Source of the DNA: DATKZM01 sp035527975
GTDB lineage: Bacteria; Pseudomonadota; Alphaproteobacteria; JAPULJ01
DNA length: 64,000 nt
Direction: 5' to 3'
Assembly: GCA_035527975.1 (NCBI GenBank)
Contig: DATKZM010000058.1
Span: forward strand, 22,002 to 86,001
In this document: positions 51,099 to 59,767 of the stretch, piece by piece
Layout: every line of letters starts with the position of its first letter
Position numbering within the stretch: position 1 is the first letter of the stretch
The notes under the pieces: generated by a model
The model's database searches: none
Told to the model about the DNA's origin: nothing
Seen by the model: the letters and a program-made list of their open reading frames with translations, nothing else
Translations under genes and position numbers: made by a program

Positions 51099-53423
51099 AT
51101 GAACACCTATGTCGGTAAGCCCCTGCCCCGTTTGGAAGATGGCCGGTTTCTGCGCGGCGAGGCCGCATTTACCGCCGATCTTCGCCTAGACGGTCAGGCC
51201 CACGCGGTCATCCACCGCTCGCCCCATGCCCACGCGGTCATCAAGGCGATCGACGTGGCGGCAGCGCGCGCCAACCCCGGCGTGCTCGCGGTACTGACGG
51301 CAGCCGAACTTCGCGCCGGCGGGCTCGGCGAGATCCCCTCGCTCACCAACGAAATAGACCTGCCGCCCAGTAATACCGACAGCGGGGCTTTCGCCGACGC
51401 CTCGCAATACCCGCTCGCCGAGGCGCGTATCCGCTATGTCGGCGAGCCTGTCGCGCTGGTTGTCGCCGAGACTTACAACGCCGCGCGCGACGCCAGCGAA
51501 TTGATCGAGGTCGACTACGACCCACTGCCGGCGGTGACCACGATCGAAGACGCAGTGGCGGAGGGTGCACCGCAAATCTGGCCCGACCGCGCAAACAACC
51601 GGTCGCTTTCCTGGGATACCGGCGACGCGGCGGCCACCGCCGCGGCCTTCGAGGCGGCCGCCCATACGGTCGAGCTGACTGTCGAATACCCTCGTGAAAT
51701 CATCGCCTTCATGGAGCCGCGCAGCGCGCTCGCCGATTTTGACGCAACAACCGGGCGCTTTACCCTGCGCACCGGCTGCCAGTCGGGCCATTCGCTGAAA
51801 ACCATGCTGGCGCGCGTGCTCGGCGTCGAGGAAGCTGCGATTCGCGTCATCGTTCCCGATACGGGCGGCGGGTTCGGCGCGCGCAACGTCGTTTATCCCG
51901 AGTTCCCACTGGTTATGTTCGCCGCCCGCCAGCTCGGCCGGCCGGTTAGTTGGACCGCCGAACGCAGCGAATCCTTTGTTTCCGACAGCCAGGCGCGCAG
52001 CCAGCGGCTCACAGGAGCGCTGGCGATCGACGAAGACGGCATCTTCAACGCCATCCGCGTCGCAACCCAATGGTGGCATGGCGGCTATCTGATGCCCCGC
52101 TCCGTGGCAGTGATCGTGGCCTGGATGGCGCCAATGGTCTGCGGCCCCTACCGCATCCCGACCCATCATTTCGCCCTCGAGGGCCTGTTCACCAACACGG
52201 CGCCCATCGCCGCTTACCGCGGCGTCGCGCGGGCCGAGATGACGTATCTGCTGGAACGCCTGGTCGACGCCGCCGCGGCGGCCATCGGCATCGACCGCAT
52301 CGACCTCCGCCGGCGCAATCTCATAGACCGGAAGGATATGCCGTGGACCTCACCGACAGGCGCGGTCTACCAGCCGGCGGATTTCAAGCGAAGTCTTGAG
52401 ATGGGACTGGAAGCCATTGATCAGGCATCTTTTTTGGCGCGCCGTAGGGTCACGGAAAAGAGCGGCATGCTCCGCGGATTAGGTGTCGTGACATATATCG
52501 AGAACGCCGGCGGCGCGCTTGCCGACTACGCAGAGGTCGAGGTTTGCGGAGAAAAGGACCGCGGCATCATTGTCCATGTCGGGACCCAGGATTTCGGCAT
52601 GGGTCACGAAACGGTATACGCCCAGGTCATAGCCGACGTGCTCGGCGTGCCACCGGAAGCAATAAGGATCATCGATGGCGACACCGATCGCATCCCAACC
52701 GGCGCCGGGGCCCATGGATCGCGCTCTATGCGGATTGGCGGCGGCGCGGTCCATCAGGCCTCGAATGTCGTGATCGAGGCCGGACGGCCAATTGCCGGCG
52801 AGCTTTTGGAAGCCGCCGCCGACGATATCGAGTATCGGGCGGGCAAGTACGTCATCGCCGGCACCGATCGCGCGGTCGATCTTTTCACTGTCGCCGCCGA
52901 GGCTGCGCGCCGGGACAAACCGCTCGTCGCCCGCGAAACCTTCGAAGTGCCGGGCGCGAGCTATCCCAACGGCGCTCATCTGTGCGAGGTCGAGGTCGAT
53001 CCTGAAACCGGTGTCGTAACAATAATAAGATACGTCATCGTTTCCGACCCGGGCCGGGTCATCAACCCGATGCTCGCGGCCGGCCAGCTTCATGGCGGCC
53101 TTGCCCAAGGCATCGGTCAGGCCGCGCTGGAGCGCGTCGCTTACGAGCGCTCCAGCGGACAGCTCGTTTCCGGCAGCTTCATGGATTTCGCCCTGCCGCG
53201 CGCCGACGACATGCCCGACGTCACGGTGGTTTTCAATCCGGTCGAAGGCGACGACAATCCGCTCGGCGTCAAGGGCATCGGCGAAGGTCCGACCACCGCA
53301 TCCCCGCCCACCGTGGTCAACGCTGTGCTCGACGCGCTATCGCCGCGCGGTGTCACCCATATCGACATGCCGCTCACGTCGGAGACGGTTTGGCGGGCGC
53401 TTTGCGAGGCCGGTGGGCGTTGA
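51099..53423 (+). CDS. Xanthine dehydrogenase-family molybdopterin subunit (CoxL-like), without partner subunits
   Basis: A 774-aa aldehyde/aromatic hydroxylase large subunit. VGKPLPRLEDGRFLRGEAAFTADL is the CoxL/CutL-type start. GGGFGARNVVYPEFPLVMFAARQLG, NTAPIAAYRGVARAEMTYLLERL, GTQDFGMGHETVYAQVIADVLG and the catalytic-site GVKGIGEGPTTASPPTVVNA follow. ATG 51099 is preceded by AAGGACC. The FAD and 2Fe-2S subunits that normally accompany it are missing from this locus; the nearest such genes are the hcr set 36 kb away, which have their own large subunit. Either it uses distant partners or it is a remnant. Confidence 0.9.
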   Translation: MNTYVGKPLPRLEDGRFLRGEAAFTADLRLDGQAHAVIHRSPHAHAVIKAIDVAAARANPGVLAVLTAAELRAGGLGEIPSLTNEIDLPPSNTDSGAFADASQYPLAEARIRYVGEPVALVVAETYNAARDASELIEVDYDPLPAVTTIEDAVAEGAPQIWPDRANNRSLSWDTGDAAATAAAFEAAAHTVELTVEYPREIIAFMEPRSALADFDATTGRFTLRTGCQSGHSLKTMLARVLGVEEAAIRVIVPDTGGGFGARNVVYPEFPLVMFAARQLGRPVSWTAERSESFVSDSQARSQRLTGALAIDEDGIFNAIRVATQWWHGGYLMPRSVAVIVAWMAPMVCGPYRIPTHHFALEGLFTNTAPIAAYRGVARAEMTYLLERLVDAAAAAIGIDRIDLRRRNLIDRKDMPWTSPTGAVYQPADFKRSLEMGLEAIDQASFLARRRVTEKSGMLRGLGVVTYIENAGGALADYAEVEVCGEKDRGIIVHVGTQDFGMGHETVYAQVIADVLGVPPEAIRIIDGDTDRIPTGAGAHGSRSMRIGGGAVHQASNVVIEAGRPIAGELLEAAADDIEYRAGKYVIAGTDRAVDLFTVAAEAARRDKPLVARETFEVPGASYPNGAHLCEVEVDPETGVVTIIRYVIVSDPGRVINPMLAAGQLHGGLAQGIGQAALERVAYERSSGQLVSGSFMDFALPRADDMPDVTVVFNPVEGDDNPLGVKGIGEGPTTASPPTVVNAVLDALSPRGVTHIDMPLTSETVWRALCEAGGR

Positions 53424-53528
53424 TCAACCAGGGCGTATAATCAGGCCGCAACGCGCTTTGGTCCCGCCCAGCTTGGGCATAAACTGACGGCCCATGATCG
53501 TCGCACGTCCGCTTCGGGACTTCCTCAA

Positions 53529-54686
53529 ATGGCCGTGACCGACCGACGCGATATTCTGATCGCCGGCCTTGCCGCCGCAGGCATCGTCGCCCTGCCGGCC
53601 TTGCCGCTGCGGGCTGCGCTGCGGCCGCTGCGCGTGCTTATTCTGGGCGGCACGTCATTCATCGGGCCGCATATGGTCGACGCCGCGCTGGCGCGTGGCC
53701 ATGCGGTAACTTTGTTCAACCGAGGTCGTACCAACGCCCATCTTTTCCCGCGTGCGCGCTTTCCCAAAGTGGAGAAACTGCGCGGCGACCGCGACGGCAA
53801 GCTCGACAGCTTGCGGAACCGGAAATGGGACGTGGTGATCGACAACTCAGGCTATCTGCCGCGCCTTGTGCGCGATACGGCGATGCTCCTGCAAGGCGCC
53901 GTGCCGCATTACGTATTTACTTCCACGATTTCGGTTTACGCCGATTTCCGCGGCACGCGGATAACCGAGGCCGACCGCGTCGGACGGCTCGCCAATCCGG
54001 CGATCGAACGCATCACCGGGCGCACATACGGGCCGCTCAAGGCTTATTGCGAGGACGAAGTGCGCCGGAGCTATGCCGAGCGCGCGAGCATCGTCCGGCC
54101 AGGCTTCATCGTCGGGCCCGGCGACACCACCGATCGCTGGACCTATTGGCCAGTTCGGTTCGCCCAAGGCGGAGAGATGTTGGCACCGGGCAGCCCGGCC
54201 GACCCGGTCCAGTTCATCGACGTCCGCGACCTTGCGGCATGGTACGTGCGGCTAGCCGAACAGCAGGCATACGGCACCTTCAATGCGACCGGGCCCGCCA
54301 GTCCGCTCACAATGTCGGAGATGTTTGCTGCGATCGCGGCCGCGACCGAGCGAAAAACCCGATCGGTCTGGGTCGATGCGGCCTTTTTGCGCAGCCAGGG
54401 CGCCACGCTGCCGGTTTGGCGGCCGCCACACGGCCCCAGCGCGGCGCTGCACCGCGTCGCCAACCAGAAGGCGCTCACGGCCGGGCTCAAAACGCGCCCT
54501 GTGGTGCAGACCGTGACCGACACGCTGAAATGGTGGAACGCACAATCCGAGCCGCGCCGGCTCGCGATGCGAGCGGGCTTGCGCGCGCGGCCCCTGTTGC
54601 CGCCGGGTCCCGCCCCCCTCGATTCCGTCATGGCCGAAGAAGCCGCGCTGATCAAGCGTTGGCGCGCCCGACGCTCACAGCGTTAG
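53529..54686 (+). CDS. NAD-dependent epimerase/dehydratase-family protein with Tat-like N-terminus
   Basis: A 385-aa extended short-chain dehydrogenase. An N-terminal DRRDILIAGLAAAGIVALPA segment with twin arginines and a hydrophobic stretch resembles a Tat signal, unusual for this cytosolic family. The Rossmann motif LRVLILGGTSFIGPHMV is at about residues 33-50; ITGRTYGPLKAYCEDEV gives the YxxxK site; FIDVRDLAAWYVRL and TFNATGPASPLTMSEM follow. Relatives include isoflavone-reductase-like or UDP-sugar epimerase-like proteins. The substrate is unknown. It is convergent with ubiD. Confidence 0.84.
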   Translation: MAVTDRRDILIAGLAAAGIVALPALPLRAALRPLRVLILGGTSFIGPHMVDAALARGHAVTLFNRGRTNAHLFPRARFPKVEKLRGDRDGKLDSLRNRKWDVVIDNSGYLPRLVRDTAMLLQGAVPHYVFTSTISVYADFRGTRITEADRVGRLANPAIERITGRTYGPLKAYCEDEVRRSYAERASIVRPGFIVGPGDTTDRWTYWPVRFAQGGEMLAPGSPADPVQFIDVRDLAAWYVRLAEQQAYGTFNATGPASPLTMSEMFAAIAAATERKTRSVWVDAAFLRSQGATLPVWRPPHGPSAALHRVANQKALTAGLKTRPVVQTVTDTLKWWNAQSEPRRLAMRAGLRARPLLPPGPAPLDSVMAEEAALIKRWRARRSQR

Positions 54687-54736
54687 GCGCGGACGGCGGG
54701 CGGCGCGTTCGTTTATTTTCGCGCTTACTTCCGCGC

Positions 54737-56380
54737 TTACTTTCGCTCGTCCGACCGGCTGAGCCACTCGGCGAGTACGGCGGCCACATGGGCTTCCAGA
54801 TCGCCGTCGACCTTGCCGGACAACTCCGGCAGGCCGTTTCCGGCGCGGCGCTTTGCTTTCTTTTTCTTCTTTTTCTTGGCGCCGGCGTTTTCGGGACCGT
54901 TGGGGCCGAAGGCCGGGGCGTCGGCGGCATCCTCGCCGTTGCCCACCGCGATCGGATTGGGTGCAGGCGGGCCCGCAACCGCAGCTTCAGGCACGTCACC
55001 CGGCTCGCGCAGCTCCGGCACCTCGATACGCCATTCGGAGAGATCGACCGACTTGTAGGTCGAGCGATCCCAGGCCGGCGTATGGGGGAATGGCCGCGTC
55101 GCATCGAAGCCGACCTTGGCGCCAAGATAGCCTGGAAAGGTTGGGTTGAGCCCGTGGCCGAAGACGTTCTCGATCACATGGATGTCCTTGGCCGCGTCCA
55201 GGCGTTCGGTCATCGCCCACTCGACATCCATCGGATTGCGGATATCGACGTCGCAGTCGACGACAGTGACCATCTTAAGCGGTGGGAAGGCGGCAAAGGT
55301 CGCCATGATCGCCTGCTTGGTCCAGCCTGCCATTTTCTGTTCGATCTGCACGACGGCATGATAAAAGCCGCCGCCGCCATGGCTGAAATAGACGTCGCGC
55401 ACCCCTGGCACCTGCTTCTGCAGCGTCGCCAGCACGTTCGCCTCGCCTAGCAGACCAACCGAGTTCCAGACCTCGATGCCCGAGATGATGGTATGGAAGA
55501 CCGGGTTCTCGCGCCGATGGATCTTGCGCACATGGACGACCGGGCGCTTGTCGACATGGGCGTAATAGCCTGTGACCTCGGCAAACGGGCCTTCATTGTC
55601 GACCTCGCCCGGCACGATCTCGCATTCGAGCGCCCACATGGCGTGGGCCACCATCTCGACGTCGGAAATCGTGCCCGGAACAAGCTGCAGCGGCTTGCCG
55701 TGGAAAGCGCTGGCTATGCCAAGCTCGTCGGTGTCGATCGGCGCGGCCTCGGCTGGCGCCGAAGCGGCGAAATGCAGCCCCGGCCCACAGCCGATGTTGA
55801 GTGTGATGGGCAGCGTCTTGCCCATCCGCTGGGCCTTTTCGAGATAAACTTCGAGATGCCGGCCGGCATCGATGTTGACGCTCATGCGGTCGGCGTCAAC
55901 CACCATGAAGCGCTGGATCGAGGCGTTGCGCACCCCGGTCTCGGGATCCTTGGCAATCACCACCGCGGCATCGAAATACGGCCCGCCATCCTTGATCGCG
56001 TGCACCGGGATCGGCAGCTTGTCGAGATTGACCTCGCTCTCGGTCACTTCGAGCACGGGACCGTTCTTGACCACTTTGGGCGGCTTGGGCTTGGTCTGCC
56101 ATTGGCTGATGCAGTCGCTGACGTATTGCGGCAGCGCCGCCTCGTCCTTGCGCATCAGCGCGCCGAGCATCTCGCGCGACCAGTACAGCCCGGTAAACAC
56201 CGGATAGTCGCGCCCGGCGACACGCTCGAACAGCACAGCGCGCGGACCGCCTTCGTATTTGGCGGCGATGCCGGCGAGGTCGTAGCGCAGATGCACCTGG
56301 CCCTTGACGCGGATAAGACGGCCCATCGCCTCAAGATCGTCGATGATCGCCTGCAGATCGTGAATATGGCTCTCGCTCAT
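54737..56380 (-). CDS. ubiD: UbiD-family decarboxylase
   Basis: A 547-aa prenyl-FMN-dependent (de)carboxylase. Family blocks: LGALMRKDEAALPQYV, NASIQRFMVVDADRMSVNIDAGRH, EIVPGEVDNEGPFAEVTGYYAHV carrying the catalytic glutamates, and ENVFGHGLNPTFPGYLGAKVGFDATRP. The C-terminal 90 residues are atypical: an Ala/Pro-rich linker, then a run of seven lysines and a short helical tail. ubiX lies 42 nt upstream on the same strand. Duplicated or catabolic UbiDs act on aromatic or unsaturated acids, e.g. hydroxybenzoates; ubiquinone biosynthesis cannot be excluded. Confidence 0.92.
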   Translation of the reverse strand: MSESHIHDLQAIIDDLEAMGRLIRVKGQVHLRYDLAGIAAKYEGGPRAVLFERVAGRDYPVFTGLYWSREMLGALMRKDEAALPQYVSDCISQWQTKPKPPKVVKNGPVLEVTESEVNLDKLPIPVHAIKDGGPYFDAAVVIAKDPETGVRNASIQRFMVVDADRMSVNIDAGRHLEVYLEKAQRMGKTLPITLNIGCGPGLHFAASAPAEAAPIDTDELGIASAFHGKPLQLVPGTISDVEMVAHAMWALECEIVPGEVDNEGPFAEVTGYYAHVDKRPVVHVRKIHRRENPVFHTIISGIEVWNSVGLLGEANVLATLQKQVPGVRDVYFSHGGGGFYHAVVQIEQKMAGWTKQAIMATFAAFPPLKMVTVVDCDVDIRNPMDVEWAMTERLDAAKDIHVIENVFGHGLNPTFPGYLGAKVGFDATRPFPHTPAWDRSTYKSVDLSEWRIEVPELREPGDVPEAAVAGPPAPNPIAVGNGEDAADAPAFGPNGPENAGAKKKKKKKAKRRAGNGLPELSGKVDGDLEAHVAAVLAEWLSRSDERK

Positions 56381-56422
56381 GGCGCTATCCCTTTGAGCTT
56401 TGGTCTTCCCGCCTTCGGCCCG

Positions 56423-57052
56423 TCAACCCTGGGCCTGGCCGGGCCGCCGGAAGACGCGGGTCGTCTTTTCGTCCTCGCCGCCCTCCTCGCCCCAGCGCTT
56501 GACCAGGCCGACGTCGAAACCGAACAGATCGAGGGCGCGCCCGACAGACTGGTCGATTATATCGTCGATCGTCTCCGGCTTCTGATAGAAGGCCGGCACC
56601 GGCGGAAAAATGATCCCGCCCATCTCGGTTATCGCGGTCATGGTCTTGAGATGGCCGAGATGAAGCGGCGTTTCGCGCAGCATCAACACCAGCTTCCGGC
56701 GTTCCTTCAGCACGACATCGGCGGCGCGCGTCAGCAGGTTTCCTGTCGTGCCGTGCGCTATTTCCGACATCGAGCGTATCGAGCAGGGCGCGACGATCAT
56801 GCCTTGCGTGCGGAAGGAGCCCGAAGAAATCGAGGCGCCGATATCGCCGAACGGATGCACGACGTCGGCCAGCGCCTGGATGTCGGCGGCTTTTTTGCCG
56901 GGCATTTCGTAGGCCAGCGTGACCTCAGCCGATTTCGACATCACCAGATGCGTTTCGATCCCGGTGCCCTTGAGGGCTTCCAGCACACGCGCGCCGTAAA
57001 CGATCCCCGACGCGCCGCTGATGCCCACGATCAATCGCTGCGGCTCGGCCAT
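56423..57052 (-). CDS. ubiX: Flavin prenyltransferase UbiX
   Basis: A 209-aa flavoprotein that prenylates FMN to make the UbiD cofactor. LIVGISGASGIVYGARVLEAL at the N-terminus, VVHPFGDIGASISSGSFRTQGMIVAPCS in the middle and LVLMLRETPLHLGHLKTMTAITEMGGIIFPPVPAFY are diagnostic. It comes first in a two-gene operon with ubiD, supplying its cofactor. Confidence 0.96.
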   Translation of the reverse strand: MAEPQRLIVGISGASGIVYGARVLEALKGTGIETHLVMSKSAEVTLAYEMPGKKAADIQALADVVHPFGDIGASISSGSFRTQGMIVAPCSIRSMSEIAHGTTGNLLTRAADVVLKERRKLVLMLRETPLHLGHLKTMTAITEMGGIIFPPVPAFYQKPETIDDIIDQSVGRALDLFGFDVGLVKRWGEEGGEDEKTTRVFRRPGQAQG

Positions 57053-57270
57053 GTCTCCGCCTTCAACCGTTATTCCACAATCCGCCAGCCTGGCGGCGGC
57101 AGTCTAGCGCTTAGACCTACACCACGCACCATGAGCTTGTGGTTAACAAAATGCCAAGCCACCGACGCATGGCTCGATCCTGCTCGGTTGCTCGTGGGGG
57201 CGTTTGTTTCGTCCGGCGATTTCGCTAGTCTCGCGGCAATATTGCGCGAATTGAAACCGGGGGACCGCCG

Positions 57271-58287
57271 ATGAAAGTCATGCAGATCCAGGACGACTGG
57301 AGCGCGGAGAACATCAAGCTCGCCGAGCGCCCCGATCCCGAGCCCGGCCCGGGCGAGGTTGTCGTGGCCATGCAGGCGGGCTCGCTCAACTACCGCGACT
57401 TCGTGATGACCCGGCGCGGCTATGGCCGCCGCTCGGGCGAGCTGCCGCTGGTCCCCTGCTCCGACGGCGCCGGCACCGTGGCGGCGGTCGGCGCGGGCGT
57501 GAGCCGGGTCACGGTCGGCGATCTGGTCTGTCCGATCTTTAGCCAGACCTGGTTCGACGGCCCGTTCAGCGAGGCGTCCTGGCCAGGCACGCTGGGCGGC
57601 CCGCGCGACGGCACCTTCCAGGAGGCGATGCTTTTCTCCGAAGAGGGGGTCGTCAAGGCGCCCAAACATATGAGCGCCGCCGAAGCCGCATCGATCCCCT
57701 GCGCCGCCGTCACCGCGTGGAATGCGCTCGTCCATCAGGGCAAAATCCAGGCAGGCGACCTGGTGCTTGTCCAAGGCACCGGCGGGGTCTCGATGTTCGC
57801 GCTGCAAATCGCGAAGATGATGGGCGCGGAGGTGATCGCGACGTCGTCGAGCGACGAGAAGCTCAAGCGCGCGAAGACGCTCGGCGCCGATCACCTGATC
57901 AACTACAACGACGATCCCGACTGGCACAAGACCGCGCGCGGCATATCGGGCGGCGGCGGCGTCGATCACATCGTCGAGGTCGGCGGCGCCGGCACGCTGG
58001 AGCGTTCGATCCGCGCCGTCCGCCCCTCGGGCACGATCAGCCTGATCGGCGTGCTGGCAGGCGCCGCGGGCGAGCTCAACCTCGGCCCGGTGGTCACCCA
58101 GAATATAGCACTTCAGGGGATCACCGTGGGCAGCCGGGCGATCTTCGAGGACATGATCCGCGCCATGGAGTTGCACCAGACCCGGCCGGCGCTGGAGGAA
58201 AAGCGCTTCGCCTTCGAGGATCTCGGTGCGGCAATCGCCGCATTGCCGCAAGGCAAGCATTTCGGCAAGGTAGTCTGCGAGTTTTGA
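57271..58287 (+). CDS. NAD(P)-dependent MDR-family oxidoreductase (quinone oxidoreductase/alcohol dehydrogenase-like)
   Basis: A 338-aa medium-chain dehydrogenase/reductase. The GroES-like N-domain (LNYRDFVMTRRGYGRR, SDGAGTVAAVGAGVSRVTVGD) lacks the usual zinc-binding Cys/His pattern. The Rossmann domain has VLVQGTGGVSMFALQIAKMMGAEVIATSSSDEKLKRAKTLGADHLINY. Related proteins reduce quinones, enals or enoyl esters. It may start the operon-like row of beta-oxidation genes, although a repeat separates it from the next gene. Confidence 0.88.
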   Translation: MKVMQIQDDWSAENIKLAERPDPEPGPGEVVVAMQAGSLNYRDFVMTRRGYGRRSGELPLVPCSDGAGTVAAVGAGVSRVTVGDLVCPIFSQTWFDGPFSEASWPGTLGGPRDGTFQEAMLFSEEGVVKAPKHMSAAEAASIPCAAVTAWNALVHQGKIQAGDLVLVQGTGGVSMFALQIAKMMGAEVIATSSSDEKLKRAKTLGADHLINYNDDPDWHKTARGISGGGGVDHIVEVGGAGTLERSIRAVRPSGTISLIGVLAGAAGELNLGPVVTQNIALQGITVGSRAIFEDMIRAMELHQTRPALEEKRFAFEDLGAAIAALPQGKHFGKVVCEF

Positions 58288-58301
58288 TAGAACACGGCGC
58301 A

Positions 58302-58412
58302 GTGGCCATCCTTCAAGATGGCGCTCCAACGTTTCCGCAGAATGAAGGTTTGTGTTGGTGCGTTAAACAGAAGCTTCATCCTGAGGAGCGTAACGCGCGT
58401 CTCGAAGGATGA
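58302..58412. repeat. CTTCGAG-type dispersed inverted repeat, copy 3 (degenerate)
   Basis: GGCCATCCTTCAAGATGGCG on the left and GTCTCGAAGGATGATGCGGG on the right, with an internal CTTCATCCTGAGGAGCG motif. It resembles copies at 44473 and 49704 but the arms are weaker. Confidence 0.65.
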
Positions 58413-58468
58413 TGCGGGCCACTAAATCCAATACCTTAGGGGCAACAGCACCCAACCCAGGACCCCCC

Positions 58469-59605
58469 ATGATCCCCCGCACGCTCTATTCAGAAGACCA
58501 CGAGATCTTCCGCGGCATGGTCGCCAAGTTCTTCGAGAAGGAGGTCGTACCGCATCACGACCAATGGGAACGCGACGGTCTGGTGCCGTTGGAGTTTTGG
58601 CGCAAAGCCGGCCAAGCCGGGATCCTCTGCTGCGACATGCCGGAGGAATACGGCGGCGGCGGCGCGGATTTCAAGATGGCGGCCATCGTCAACGAGGAGC
58701 AGGCGCGGCTCAATATCTCCGGGCCCAACTTCGCGGTCCATTCCGACATCGTCGCGCCTTACGTTTTCCATTTCGGCTCGGAAGACCAGAAGCAGACCTG
58801 GCTGCCCAAGATGGCCTCGGGCGAGTGCGTCGGCGCAATCGCCATGACCGAGCCCGGCACCGGCTCCGATCTTCAGGGCGTGAAGACCCGCGCCGTGATG
58901 GACGGCAACCAGTACGTCATCAACGGCTCCAAGACCTTCATCTCCAACGGCCAGAACTGCGGCTTCGTCATCGTCGTCGCCAAGACCGACCCCGACAAGG
59001 GCGCCCACGGCACCTCGCTCTTCATCGTCGAGGACGGCCGCGAGGGCTTCGCGCGCGGCCGCAACCTGGAAAAAATCGGCCTCCACGCCCAGGACACCTC
59101 CGAGCTCTTCTTCGAGGACGTCCGGGTGCCGCCGGAAAACATGCTGGGTCAGGAAGGTCAGGGCTTCGCGCAGCTCATGCAGGAACTGCCGCGCGAACGC
59201 CTGCTGATCGCCATCGGCGCTGTCTCGAACGCCGAGGCCGGGCTGCAATGGACCATCGACTACACGCGCGAACGTAAGGCCTTCGGCAAGGCAATCTCTG
59301 AATTCCAGAACACCCGCTTCAAGCTGGCCGAGATGAAGGCGGAACTGGCGCTCGCGCGGGTTTTCGTCGACAAATGCATCGATCTCCTCAACACCGGCGA
59401 TCTCGATGTCGAGAGTGCGGCGATCGCCAAGCTCACCTGCTCCGAGCTGCAATGCCGCGTGCTTGACGAGTGCCTTCAATTGCACGGCGGCTACGGCTAT
59501 ATGAGAGAGTACCCGATCGCCCGCGCCTGGGCCGACGCCCGCGTCCAGCGCATATATGGCGGCACGTCGGAGATCATGAAAGAGTTGATTTCGCGGACGC
59601 TTTAG
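58469..59605 (+). CDS. Acyl-CoA dehydrogenase
   Basis: A 378-aa FAD enzyme that desaturates acyl-CoA. YGGGGADFKMAAIVNEE, GAIAMTEPGTGSDLQGVKTRA, FISNGQNCGFVIVVAKTD, FGKAISEFQNTRFKLAEMKAE, QLHGGYGYMREYPIARAWADARV and RIYGGTSEIMKELISRTL (with the catalytic-base glutamate in GGTSE) are all intact. ATG 58469 follows CCAGGACC. It stands before thiolase and FadB-like genes, so together they form a beta-oxidation set. Chain length or ring specificity cannot be told. Confidence 0.94.
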   Translation: MIPRTLYSEDHEIFRGMVAKFFEKEVVPHHDQWERDGLVPLEFWRKAGQAGILCCDMPEEYGGGGADFKMAAIVNEEQARLNISGPNFAVHSDIVAPYVFHFGSEDQKQTWLPKMASGECVGAIAMTEPGTGSDLQGVKTRAVMDGNQYVINGSKTFISNGQNCGFVIVVAKTDPDKGAHGTSLFIVEDGREGFARGRNLEKIGLHAQDTSELFFEDVRVPPENMLGQEGQGFAQLMQELPRERLLIAIGAVSNAEAGLQWTIDYTRERKAFGKAISEFQNTRFKLAEMKAELALARVFVDKCIDLLNTGDLDVESAAIAKLTCSELQCRVLDECLQLHGGYGYMREYPIARAWADARVQRIYGGTSEIMKELISRTL

Positions 59606-59635
59606 CATGGGCGACTATCCCCAAACGTCTATTTG

Positions 59636-59746
59636 GGAGGCTCACTCCGCTCGCACCTCACGATGAGCATCGATGATAGGCAGATAGAAACTGATGCTCA
59701 TCGTGAGGTGCTCGCATAGGCGAGCCTCGAAGGATAGTTGCAGGTC
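59636..59746. repeat. CTTCGAG-type dispersed inverted repeat, copy 4, with perfect 18-bp stem
   Basis: CACCTCACGATGAGCATC (59654-59671) and GATGCTCATCGTGAGGTG (59693-59710) are perfectly complementary with a 21-nt loop, the best stem in the window. GGCGAGCCTCGAAGGATAG follows at about 59719-59737. It lies between the acyl-CoA dehydrogenase and thiolase genes; it can act as a bidirectional terminator or mRNA stabiliser. Confidence 0.82.
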
Positions 59747-59767
59747 ACGAAAGAGGAACCCCAGACC

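Noticed and set aside
57070..58329. 419-codon reverse-strand frame over the MDR oxidoreductase gene
   Set aside because: Antisense shadow of a well-conserved dehydrogenase; no motifs.
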